From positions 1 to 36,214 of IMG/VR virus record IMGVR_UViG_3300012354_000009: DNA of 36,214 nt. One strand, 5' to 3'. This DNA comes from a virus. Both the position numbers and the translations under genes were made by a program. Below, piece after piece: positions 29,772 to 36,214 of this stretch (the first letter of the stretch is position 1; every line of letters begins with the position of its first letter). A model generated the notes under the pieces. The model did not search any database. It saw only the letters and a program-made list of their open reading frames with translations, and had not been told where the DNA came from.

Positions 29772-30631
29772 CCAGCTGCCTCTACGACATCACCGCGGAG
29801 CGGTACCACGCCGACGACCTATCAGAGCAGCCATCTTTATCGGCATCGATCGCGCACCTTCTGTGTAGCGCGTCGCCGGCGCATGCCCGGGCGGCGCATC
29901 CCAGGCTTAACCCCGAGCACAGAAGGGAGGAGAAGGAACGATACGACATCGGCACCGCCGCCCATGCCATCCTGCTCGAAGGCGAAGCGGCTGTCGAAGT
30001 GGTCGTTGCGTCTGATTGGCGCACAAGGGACGCTCGTGAGCAGCGGGATGCCGCGCGTGCGGCTGAGAGGATTCCGTTGCTCGCGAGCGTCTTCGACGAG
30101 GTGCAGGCGATGGTCGCGGCTGTGCGGGAGCAGCTTGCTGAGCATCATGCGGAGCCACCGTTGTTCACTGATGGGCAGGCGGAGCAGACGCTTGTGTGGG
30201 AGGAGCCCGGTGGTGTCATGTGTCGCGCCCGCCTGGACTGGCTGCGCCATGACCGCACAGCGGTCGACGATTTGAAGACGACGTCGCGGAGCGCGAACCC
30301 GGAGGCGTATAGCCGGGCGCTGTTCAGCGTCGGCGGGGACGTGCAGGCGGCGTTCTACGTACGGGCTGTCCAGGAACTCACGGGCGAGACCCCGGAGTTC
30401 CGGTGGGTCGTCGTGGAGACGCAGCCGCCGTTCGCGCTGTCCGTCGTCGCACCCGGCCCGGATGTGCTCTCGATCGGGGCGAGCAAGGTGCGTTACGCGA
30501 TCGAGACGTGGCGGCGGTGCCTCGCGTCCGACTCGTGGCCGGGCTACCCCTCCGAGATCTGCTGGGCGACATTGCCGCCGTATGAGGAGGCGCGGTGGCT
30601 TGAGAAGGAACTCCGGGAGATGGCGGCGTGA
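29768..30631 (+). CDS. PD-(D/E)XK exonuclease (exonuclease VIII-like)
   Basis: A 287-residue protein from GTG. The motif order of the RecE/RecB-like phage nuclease family is visible: GTAAHAILLEG (62-72), CRARLDWL (D157), the VDDLKTT D-x-K core (D168, K170) and DVQAAFYVRA (Q193). It would resect dsDNA ends. Two genes on is a Sak4-like ATPase; the pair forms a phage recombination module. Confident at the fold level. Confidence 0.8.
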   Translation: MTSCLYDITAERYHADDLSEQPSLSASIAHLLCSASPAHARAAHPRLNPEHRREEKERYDIGTAAHAILLEGEAAVEVVVASDWRTRDAREQRDAARAAERIPLLASVFDEVQAMVAAVREQLAEHHAEPPLFTDGQAEQTLVWEEPGGVMCRARLDWLRHDRTAVDDLKTTSRSANPEAYSRALFSVGGDVQAAFYVRAVQELTGETPEFRWVVVETQPPFALSVVAPGPDVLSIGASKVRYAIETWRRCLASDSWPGYPSEICWATLPPYEEARWLEKELREMAA

Positions 30632-30705
30632 AAGAGAGCTGTGCTTAACAGATGGTCGCGACGCTCTCACGTCCTCAGTACCACTGTCAGAACAGACGGT
30701 CAGAC

Positions 30706-31728
30706 ATGAGCGTCTGGGTCTACGCCTTTGGCGAAAAGACCGGGGCGGACATCAAGATCGGCCACACGAAGGAGAGAACGCTTCGGAAACGCCTCCGGGA
30801 TGTCAATAAGGAGCAGACGACCTCGGAGGAGTACGTCCCCCTCGTCGCCGTCCATGCCACGACAAAGGACGAGGATTACATCAAGACGAGGTTTGCGGTA
30901 CACCGTCGACCCGACAAGGGGGGCCGGACGGAATACTTCTATCCGGCCGAGCCTATCGTGCATTACATCAACTGGCTGCGTTCTCAATGGTGGTCATCGC
31001 TGTCAATCGACGACGATCGCATGGACGCGCACATGGCGGACGCAGAACATTGGCTCCCGGATGGGAATGGCCGCGCGATTGCACCACCACCTTGGGACCC
31101 GTTGAAAATCATCCAAGACTACGAGGACCCCTCCGATGTGCTCTACAACACGCCTTGGTCGTGGATGGCCAGTCAGAAGGCGGGCGTCCAAGATTTCTTC
31201 ACCCCTCCTGGCCCGGATATGCCAGAGCCCAACATCATCGGCGCGGCGCGCGAGGCCATGGGCGGGATTGATCTCGATGCGGCCTCCCATCCTCTCGCGA
31301 ACCGCACCCACAAGATCCCCGACTATTTCCACACCGGACGTAGTGCGTTCCACAACGACTGGTATGGCCGGGTCTGGCTGAACCCGCCATACGGCAATAA
31401 CGCGCCCTGGTTCGAGCGGATCCTCCACTTCGTCGAAGCCGGGACCGTGGAGCAGCTCTGCATGTTGAGCCCGATGTGGGTGTTCCAGACGGCAATCGCG
31501 CGGCCAGTGATGCAGCTTGCAAGTGGCCTGATCCTTCTCAACCCGACACCAAAGTTTTGGGGCAACGCGGACCCGAACAAGACCGGGAAGAACTTCCCGC
31601 ACGGTGTCATCTACATCGGACCATACGCGAAGCGGTTCAATCGAGCCTTCGCCCCCTATGGCTTCCCGACACGGCCCGCGTGGGAGGACATAGAGGAGGA
31701 GTTCATCCCCGAAGGCGAGGCCGCATGA
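30706..31728 (+). CDS. Fusion of GIY-YIG-like (T5orf172) and Dam-type adenine methyltransferase domains
   Basis: A 340-residue protein. Residues 4-90 match the T5orf172/MUG113 type of GIY-YIG-like domain (WVYAFGEK, DIKIGHT, ERTLRKRLRDV, GGRTEYFYP). Residues 180-330 match phage N6-adenine methyltransferases (GGIDLDAASHPLANR, GRVWLNPPYGNNAPWF; catalytic NPPY at 226-229). An in-frame ATG at 30652 would extend the N-terminus by 18 residues with no better binding site, so the ATG at 30706 is used. The role may be self-protection of phage DNA, or restriction-like targeting, not proven. Confidence 0.75.
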   Translation: MSVWVYAFGEKTGADIKIGHTKERTLRKRLRDVNKEQTTSEEYVPLVAVHATTKDEDYIKTRFAVHRRPDKGGRTEYFYPAEPIVHYINWLRSQWWSSLSIDDDRMDAHMADAEHWLPDGNGRAIAPPPWDPLKIIQDYEDPSDVLYNTPWSWMASQKAGVQDFFTPPGPDMPEPNIIGAAREAMGGIDLDAASHPLANRTHKIPDYFHTGRSAFHNDWYGRVWLNPPYGNNAPWFERILHFVEAGTVEQLCMLSPMWVFQTAIARPVMQLASGLILLNPTPKFWGNADPNKTGKNFPHGVIYIGPYAKRFNRAFAPYGFPTRPAWEDIEEEFIPEGEAA

Positions 31729-32726
31729 GCTTCACCTTCCGCCCAGCCCGACGCGAGAACGTGCCGCTCCTCATCGGGGTAGCCGGAGGCACCGGCAGCG
31801 GCAAGACGTACTCGGCGCTCCTCCTCGCCCGCGGCATCGCGGGCGGCCAACCGTTCGCCATCGTTGACACCGAGAACGGCCGGGCGAAGCACTACGCCGA
31901 CCTGTTCCCCGAGATGCGTCACGGCGAGATCCACGCACCGTTCCGGCCGGGGAAGTACGCCGACGCGATCCAGGCGGGTGCCGCCGAGTACCCTGTCGTC
32001 GTCGTTGACTCCATGAGCCACGAGTGGGCTGGTGATGGTGGCTGTCTCGACTGGCACGACGAGATCATGGCAGGCGACCAGAAGAAGAACCTGGCCGCGT
32101 GGATCGAGCCGAAGCGAGCGCACAAGGCGATGGTGACCCGGCTGCTTCAGGTGAGCGCGCACGTCATTCTGTGCTTCCGGGCTGAGCCGAAGGTCGAGGC
32201 GGTCCGTGAGGGCGGTCAGACGAAGATCGTGCCGAAGGCGTCGCTTACCGGTCTGAACGGGTGGCTGCCGATCAGCGAGAAGATGCTCCCGTATGAGTTG
32301 ACGGCGTCGTTCCTGCTGATGGCGGACACGCCGGGTGTGCCGAAGCCGATCAAGCTACAGGAGCAGCATCGGGCGCTTGTGCCGCTCGACACGCCGTTGG
32401 CGGAGGAGACGGGCCGGCGCCTCGCAGAGTGGGCGCGTGGTGGGGCGGTGTCAGAGCCGGACGGAGGAACTGACCCCTCCTCGGGAACGTCCGGCTCTGA
32501 GATCGCCTCGCTAACCGAGCGGCTCACCGGTCTCCTCGTCGACGCCGGCAAGGCGAACATGGTGGGCCGGATCGCGACGAACCGGGAGCGTCACCGCGAG
32601 GACCCTGAGAAGCATGAGGCGTGGCTTCGGCAGCAGGTGGAGAAGGCGGCGGCTGCGATGCCTGACGGTCAGACCGCGCTGACCGTGCCGGCGGAGGTTC
32701 GGCACCGGATGGAGCAGGGCGTCTAG
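31725..32726 (+). CDS. Sak4-like RecA-fold ATPase
   Basis: A 333-residue protein from an ATG overlapping the methyltransferase stop. Walker A is GGTGSGKT (21-28); Walker B is VVVVDSMSHEW (D95). The length and the PKASLTGLNGWLPISEKMLPYE segment fit the Sak4 phage recombination ATPases that work with annealing proteins. The C-terminal 80 residues are a separate helical part. Together with the PD-(D/E)XK exonuclease it would drive phage homologous recombination. Confidence 0.8.
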   Translation: MSFTFRPARRENVPLLIGVAGGTGSGKTYSALLLARGIAGGQPFAIVDTENGRAKHYADLFPEMRHGEIHAPFRPGKYADAIQAGAAEYPVVVVDSMSHEWAGDGGCLDWHDEIMAGDQKKNLAAWIEPKRAHKAMVTRLLQVSAHVILCFRAEPKVEAVREGGQTKIVPKASLTGLNGWLPISEKMLPYELTASFLLMADTPGVPKPIKLQEQHRALVPLDTPLAEETGRRLAEWARGGAVSEPDGGTDPSSGTSGSEIASLTERLTGLLVDAGKANMVGRIATNRERHREDPEKHEAWLRQQVEKAAAAMPDGQTALTVPAEVRHRMEQGV

Positions 32727-32962
32727 TGGCTGCGTCGTTCAAGTCCGGCCTCGACGCGATCGTGCTGATCTCGAGGCTCGAGGGGTGCCTCTATCCGCTC
32801 ACCCAGTTGATGAGCCAACTCGATGACATTGAGGGGGAGGATCCGGCGTTGCGACCGGAGCTGAACGGGATCCGTGAGCAGCTTGTTGAGGTGACCGGGG
32901 GGTTGCGTCGGGCGGTCGGGTTTGTTCATGCCCGCTACGACGTCGGGAACGAGGCCGCGTGA
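32726..32962 (+). CDS. Small helical early protein
   Basis: A 78-residue protein from a GTG that shares a base with the preceding TAG. Helices: AIVLISRLEGCLYPLTQLMSQ and LRPELNGIREQLVEVTGGLRR. No family recognised; position after Sak4 suggests a recombination or replication accessory. Confidence 0.6.
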   Translation: MAASFKSGLDAIVLISRLEGCLYPLTQLMSQLDDIEGEDPALRPELNGIREQLVEVTGGLRRAVGFVHARYDVGNEAA

Positions 32963-33156
32963 GGGTTGACGTTCAGGAGCGGTTCTGCGCTGCCGCCGCG
33001 GAGATGCTTGCGGTGGAGGGCACCTACTGCGCCCGGGTCTCGAAGTTCCTTGTCGATGCGCAGGCTGGCGAATGGTCAGAGCCGGTTCGGTTCCGGTTCG
33101 AGCCGAGCGATGACGGCACCGTCGAACTGATCTTTAAGCGTGAGGACGCCGCGTGA
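32959..33156 (+). CDS. Small hypothetical early protein
   Basis: A 65-residue protein from GTG. A short helix (AAAEMLAVEGTYC) is followed by a beta-like end (EPVRFRFEPSDDGTVELIFK). The 4-base overlaps on both sides support translation. Function unknown. Confidence 0.55.
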   Translation: MRVDVQERFCAAAAEMLAVEGTYCARVSKFLVDAQAGEWSEPVRFRFEPSDDGTVELIFKREDAA

Positions 33157-33365
33157 TCTTCTACGTGATCGGCACCTCCGCCGCCGCATGGGTTGCCGAC
33201 ACGTTCGCCGAGCCCGACCCGGATGAAGATCTCGTCTGGGTAGAACGGCAGATCGAGCGCGTCGAGAACATCGAGCCCGTAAGTGAGGACGCCGCATATC
33301 AGAAGCGCGAGTACCTGGCACGGCTCCGCAGGATCCGGCGGGAGCTACTCCGGGAGGGACGATGA
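33153..33365 (+). CDS. Small hypothetical early protein
   Basis: A 70-residue protein from GTG. The N-terminus is hydrophobic (IFYVIGTSAAAWVADTF), and the rest is charged helix (LVWVERQIERVENIE, YLARLRRIRRELLREGR). Possibly membrane-associated; no family recognised. Confidence 0.55.
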   Translation: MIFYVIGTSAAAWVADTFAEPDPDEDLVWVERQIERVENIEPVSEDAAYQKREYLARLRRIRRELLREGR

Positions 33366-33463
33366 GGTTCGAACTCGGCGTGCTACTCGGGTGGCTGCTC
33401 CTTCTCATCGCCTGCTTGGCGTTCTGGCTGATGGTTGTGGCCGCCATCGTGAGGTTCACATGA
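33362..33463 (+). CDS. Tiny single-span membrane protein
   Basis: A 33-residue protein (MRFELGVLLGWLLLLIACLA, then FWLMVVAAIVRFT) from an ATG overlapping the previous stop, almost entirely membrane helix. Its stop overlaps the MT-A70 start, so it is part of the translated operon. Role unknown. Confidence 0.5.
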   Translation: MRFELGVLLGWLLLLIACLAFWLMVVAAIVRFT

Positions 33464-33987
33464 GATACCGCACGATCGTCGCCGACCCACCGTGGGAGAT
33501 CCCGGACTTTACTGGCTGGCAGGGAGACACTCGCCCCCGGTCTGCGCCTTATGCGTTCATGTCGCTCACGGAAATCTGCGGCATCCCGGTGCGCGAATGG
33601 GCAGAGCGCAACTCAGTACTCCTGCTCTGGACGATCAACGCCTATGTACCAGAAGCGTACGAAGTGGCATGGGCGTGGGGATTCCGCCCGTCGAAGCTTC
33701 TGACTTGGGCTAAGACACCACAAGGTCTGGGTCCCGGGGGAACCTTTGCCTCGACCACAGAGTTCGTTCTGTTCGCCACTCGAGGCCTTGTGGGGGCGAA
33801 ACAGCGCGTCGATAGCTCCTGGTTCCTTTGGCCGAAGGGAGAGCACTCCGCGAAGCCAGAGGCGTTCCTCGACCTCGTGGAAACAACCTTTGACGGCCCC
33901 TACTTGGAAATGTTCGCGCGTCGTCAGCGGCTTGGCTGGGACACCTGGGGCAACGAAGCCCTCAACCACGTGGAGCTCACAGCATGA
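33460..33987 (+). CDS. MT-A70 family adenine methyltransferase
   Basis: A 175-residue enzyme expected to place N6-methyladenine in DNA. The catalytic DPPW is at residues 9-12 (VADPPWEIPDF), near the N-terminus as usual for the short phage forms, followed by SVLLLWTINAYVPEAYEV, then FRPSKLLTWAKT and a C-terminal YLEMFARRQRLGWDTWGNE. The ATG overlaps the preceding stop. A second, unrelated adenine methyltransferase domain is encoded at 30706. Confidence 0.85.
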   Translation: MRYRTIVADPPWEIPDFTGWQGDTRPRSAPYAFMSLTEICGIPVREWAERNSVLLLWTINAYVPEAYEVAWAWGFRPSKLLTWAKTPQGLGPGGTFASTTEFVLFATRGLVGAKQRVDSSWFLWPKGEHSAKPEAFLDLVETTFDGPYLEMFARRQRLGWDTWGNEALNHVELTA

Positions 33988-34205
33988 GCGCCGCCCTCGT
34001 CGCCCTTGAATCCGAGCCCCTCACCCCCCGCGAACACCAGATGCTCCAACACGCCGCGAACGGCTACTCAAGCCGGGAAACCGCCCGGGTGATGTGGCTC
34101 ACCCCCCGCACCGTCAAGTTCCACCGCAGCAACGCGATCCGGAAGATGGACGCCCGAAACATCACCGAAGCCGTCGCACGGGCGATCCGGGAAGGACTCC
34201 TGTGA
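33984..34205 (+). CDS. Stand-alone LuxR-type HTH protein
   Basis: A 73-residue protein consisting of little more than a GerE/LuxR HTH: LTPREHQMLQHAANGYSSRE, TARVMWLTPRTVKFHRSNAI and RKMDARNITEAVARAI. No receiver or ligand domain is attached. The ATG overlaps the MT-A70 stop. A local regulator of early or integrase genes is likely but unproven. Confidence 0.75.
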   Translation: MSAALVALESEPLTPREHQMLQHAANGYSSRETARVMWLTPRTVKFHRSNAIRKMDARNITEAVARAIREGLL

Positions 34206-34585
34206 CGGACTACTTCAGCGTTGAGCAGTTGCGAGAGTTCGAGGAACTATTCGCCTCGCCTGAATGCAGCCGAACCGTGGCCCTTGTTGGTCGCGCTCTG
34301 TTGCGCGAATACCAACTCGTCCTCGTGCGGACCAAGAAACTGGAGGAGTTGCTAGAAGAGGGGCGCATTTACGTCCAGCATCTACTCGACACATCGACAG
34401 ATGTGGAGATAGCAGAATATGTGGCGGCGCTGGAGGAACGGAATGACTCGCTAGAGAAGGCGCTCGAGAATCTATGCGGTGATGTCTACCTCTACGGTTT
34501 GCGTGAAATCACTGAGCAACAGCTGCGGGAGTCGTCAGGCAAGGCTCAGGATGTGCTGAGAGTCGCCCGGGAAGGGCTTCTGTGA
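34202..34585 (+). CDS. Coiled-coil protein before the integrase
   Basis: A 127-residue protein from GTG. Long helices with heptads (KKLEELLEEGRIYVQHLL, YVAALEERNDSLEKALENLC); the first 20 residues (VEQLREFEELFASPE) and the ending REGLL echo the LuxR-type protein. Tightly coupled to the LuxR-type gene and the integrase by 4-base overlaps. Function unknown; an accessory or directionality factor is possible. Confidence 0.6.
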   Translation: MTDYFSVEQLREFEELFASPECSRTVALVGRALLREYQLVLVRTKKLEELLEEGRIYVQHLLDTSTDVEIAEYVAALEERNDSLEKALENLCGDVYLYGLREITEQQLRESSGKAQDVLRVAREGLL

Positions 34586-35532
34586 GCGCCGCCGCCGCGA
34601 ACGTCGTAGGCTTCGACCCCCTGCGCGACAAGAGCTACCAGCAGACCAGGCTGGGCCGCTCCGTGGCCGACTTCCTAGCCTGGCTTGAGACCGGTGGGGC
34701 CGCGGAAAGAACGCTCGACCAATACGAGCGGGACCTCGCACGCGGCTGCCTCATGTTCCCCGATAAAAGCATCGAGGACTTCGAGGACGCCGACATGCTC
34801 CACGTCGCCCGATCGTTCCAGCCGAAAGAGCGACGGGTCAGGGTCGCGGCGTACAAGTCGTTCTTCAAGTGGGCGGTCGCGTCGCGGCTCCGGGTGTCGA
34901 ATCCGTGTGACGCTCTGCCGCGGATCAAGCCGCAGCCGAAGAAGGTGTTCGACCTGTTCGCCGAACCAGAGATCACCGCGCTGTGCGGGCTGCCGGTCCG
35001 CGACGGTGCCCTGTTTGCGCTGATGTTCGAGACCGGGGCGCGCAAGGCCGACTGCCGCCACTTCCGGTTTCGCAACTGGCTGCCGGACGCGACCCCCGAC
35101 GCGCCGTACGGGATGCTCGTCTTCCACGAAGGGAAGGGCGGGAAGGATCGGCAGGGTCCGGCACGGGAGGTCGTCGCGCGGAAACTGTCAGAGCGCGCGC
35201 TCGTCGAGGGGCTGGCGCCACCAGATCATCTCGGGTACTCGCGTCCCGGCGGCGGCCACAGCATCAGCCGAAAGACCCCGATCGGCGACACGTCGTTCAA
35301 CACATGGTGGGTGCGATGCCTCGCCGAAGCCGGTGTCCGCTACCGCAATCCTCACCTGACACGGCATACGTTCGCGACGAACTACCTCCGCGGCCGTGGC
35401 CGGCTCGAGACGCTGCAGCTCGTGTTGGGACACGAGTCGATCCAGACGACAGCGGACCTGTATGGGCACCTCGATATGCGGGACGTCGCGGTGGATATGC
35501 GTCTCGTCTCTACGGAATCCGACCGGAGCTAG
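34582..35532 (+). CDS. int: Tyrosine site-specific integrase
   Basis: This recombinase joins attP and attB. The 316 residues hold an N-terminal SAM-like core-binding domain (about 25-115) and a catalytic domain with R154 (TGARKADCRHF), a lysine in EGKGGKDRQ (185 or 188), H258 and R261 in HLTRHTFATNY, H284 in VLGHESIQTT and the nucleophile Y294 (DLYGHL). No arm-binding domain is evident at the N-terminus. The GTG overlaps the preceding stop. A tRNA-3'-end sequence lies 270 bases downstream, the likely attP. Confidence 0.9.
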   Translation: MSAAAANVVGFDPLRDKSYQQTRLGRSVADFLAWLETGGAAERTLDQYERDLARGCLMFPDKSIEDFEDADMLHVARSFQPKERRVRVAAYKSFFKWAVASRLRVSNPCDALPRIKPQPKKVFDLFAEPEITALCGLPVRDGALFALMFETGARKADCRHFRFRNWLPDATPDAPYGMLVFHEGKGGKDRQGPAREVVARKLSERALVEGLAPPDHLGYSRPGGGHSISRKTPIGDTSFNTWWVRCLAEAGVRYRNPHLTRHTFATNYLRGRGRLETLQLVLGHESIQTTADLYGHLDMRDVAVDMRLVSTESDRS

Positions 35533-35535
35533 GGC

Positions 35536-35769
35536 GTGGTACCCGATCTTCGAGTAGAGGCCGAGCGCATCCTCGGAAACCCGGACCTATGGGCTTTGCA
35601 CGGTTTCGCGGATTCCGTAATCGAGTTGGCGGCCGAGGTTGGGCGGCTTGAGGGCGAACTGAAAGCGGCGCTAGAGATGCTTGCGAGTACCGAGGACGTC
35701 GAATGGCGACCCGAGGTACGAGACTTTCTGCGGGCCAGGGGTGCGAAATCCGACCGGACCGAGACGTGA
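35536..35769 (+). CDS. Small hypothetical protein after the integrase
   Basis: A 77-residue protein from a GTG with GGAGCTAGGG upstream. The sequence is helical and acidic (DLWALHGFADSVIELAAEVG, RLEGELKAALEMLASTEDVE). The GTGA at its end starts the next gene. No family recognised; could be an accessory factor of integration. Confidence 0.55.
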   Translation: MVPDLRVEAERILGNPDLWALHGFADSVIELAAEVGRLEGELKAALEMLASTEDVEWRPEVRDFLRARGAKSDRTET

Positions 35770-36146
35770 TAAATCCCTGCACACAGGCACGCAGAGGCGC
35801 CGACCAGAATCGAACTGGTGTATGCGACCTGAGCGCGGAAACCCTGTACGGAGGCGCGACGTGGACCTACTTCATCCAAGTCGACTTCGATGGGCCGATC
35901 AAGATCGGCACCGCGGCCGACCCGCAAGAGCGCCTTCAGACACTACAGACGGCGAACCCGCACGAGCTCCACCTCGTCCTCACCGTCTGGGCGCCGGCCG
36001 ATCTCGAGCGTGACCTTCACGCCAGGCTGAGCGCGCACCGGATCCGCGGCGAGTGGTTCCGGCCACACGCGGAGGTCTGGAATGCGGTCGCGGACTGTCA
36101 CGACGAGTACGTGATCGGTCGGCTGCTCGAGGAGGCTGCGGCGTGA
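35766..36146 (+). CDS. GIY-YIG-like (T5orf172/MUG113) protein
   Basis: A 126-residue protein from GTG overlapping the preceding stop. Residues about 38-110 match the T5orf172/MUG113 type: TYFIQVDFDGPIKIGTAADP, ERLQTLQTANPHELH, DLERDLHARLSAHRIRGEWF. The first 25 codons run through the tRNA-like sequence (peptide GADQNRTG), so the start region is uncertain and may be changed by integration. No catalytic metal residue can be assigned with certainty. Confidence 0.6.
   Translation: MINPCTQARRGADQNRTGVCDLSAETLYGGATWTYFIQVDFDGPIKIGTAADPQERLQTLQTANPHELHLVLTVWAPADLERDLHARLSAHRIRGEWFRPHAEVWNAVADCHDEYVIGRLLEEAAA
35795..35820 (-). other. tRNA 3'-end remnant, candidate attP core
   Basis: On the - strand the sequence reads as a tRNA T-arm (ACCAG, loop TTCGATT, CTGGT) followed by a seven-base acceptor half (CGGCGCC). 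No matching 5' half is found at the expected distance, so it is not a whole tRNA gene. A tyrosine integrase gene lies just upstream, and such phages often carry the 3' end of a tRNA as attP. Confidence 0.6.
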
Positions 36147-36214
36147 GCGTTATTGCTTCTTGTAACACACGCGGGGATCTATACCGCATGAACAAGCCAT
36201 CCATCCGGCTATGG
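36143..36214 (+). CDS. Partial gene, open at the window end
   Basis: A GTG overlaps the previous stop (GTGA) and 24 codons run open to the edge (SVIASCNTRGDLYRMNKPSI). It fits the local pattern of coupled genes. An in-frame ATG lies at codon 16. No family can be named from this length. Confidence 0.4.
   Translation, partial: MSVIASCNTRGDLYRMNKPSIRLW

Noticed and set aside
35795-35870. A complete tRNA gene on the - strand
   Set aside because: Only the T-arm and 3' acceptor half can be found. No 5' acceptor strand or anticodon arm lies at the right distance.
1-36214. The window as a closed circular genome
   Set aside because: Joining the right edge to the left edge does not link the open final frame to the stop at 21-23, which is in another phase, and no terminal repeat is seen.

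Overview
The window is most of the genome of a temperate, tailed, double-stranded DNA phage (or prophage) of siphovirus type. The DNA is GC-rich. Genes are packed with 1-4 base overlaps (ATGA, GTGA, TAATG), GTG starts are frequent, one TTG start is likely, and the endolysin is a PGRP-type amidase with no evident Rz/Rz1 spanin pair. These traits suggest a Gram-positive, high-GC host, most likely an actinomycete; this is an inference, since there is no host DNA to confirm it. The first gene is cut at the left edge (six codons remain) and the last at the right edge. A small terminase subunit is not seen and probably lies just outside.

Left and centre, + strand (1-25912): late genes. Packaging and capsid genes come first: TerL, portal, S78 prohead protease, HK97 major capsid protein with its own N-terminal scaffold-like coiled coil. 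A cargo region follows (5249-13636): small capsid-proximal proteins, a GT-A glycosyltransferase, an exported glycoside-hydrolase-like plus metallophosphoesterase protein, beta-rich surface proteins, three tiny zinc-finger proteins, a very basic protein made of eight repeats, and a NodB polysaccharide deacetylase with a tail-fibre-like N-terminus. The tail module runs from 13636 to about 23685: connector, terminator, tube protein followed by a good intrinsic terminator, gp10-like protein, G/GT chaperones with a likely -1 frameshift, a tape measure carrying an NlpC/P60 peptidase, and baseplate/minor tail proteins. The lysis module (23787-25912) holds the amidase, several very small membrane proteins, a membrane-anchored collagen-like protein and a two-helix holin.

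Middle (25913-27340): a hairpin-rich stretch without convincing genes, where + and - transcription converge, then a - strand membrane protein, a - strand XRE repressor and a divergent control region. That control region has CACGTG-centred palindromes. Two of them contain the GTG start codons of the divergent XRE genes, both apparently leaderless.

Right, + strand (27335-36214): the early operon. It holds an XRE regulator, two HExxH metallopeptidase-like proteins, a winged-helix protein, a small exported peptide with a repeated YWGS motif, a PD-(D/E)XK exonuclease and Sak4-like ATPase recombination pair, a GIY-YIG-like/Dam methyltransferase fusion, an MT-A70 methyltransferase, a stand-alone LuxR-type HTH protein, a tyrosine integrase, and a tRNA 3'-end remnant that is the best attP candidate. 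The integrase, divergent repressors and attP-like site together mark a temperate life cycle.
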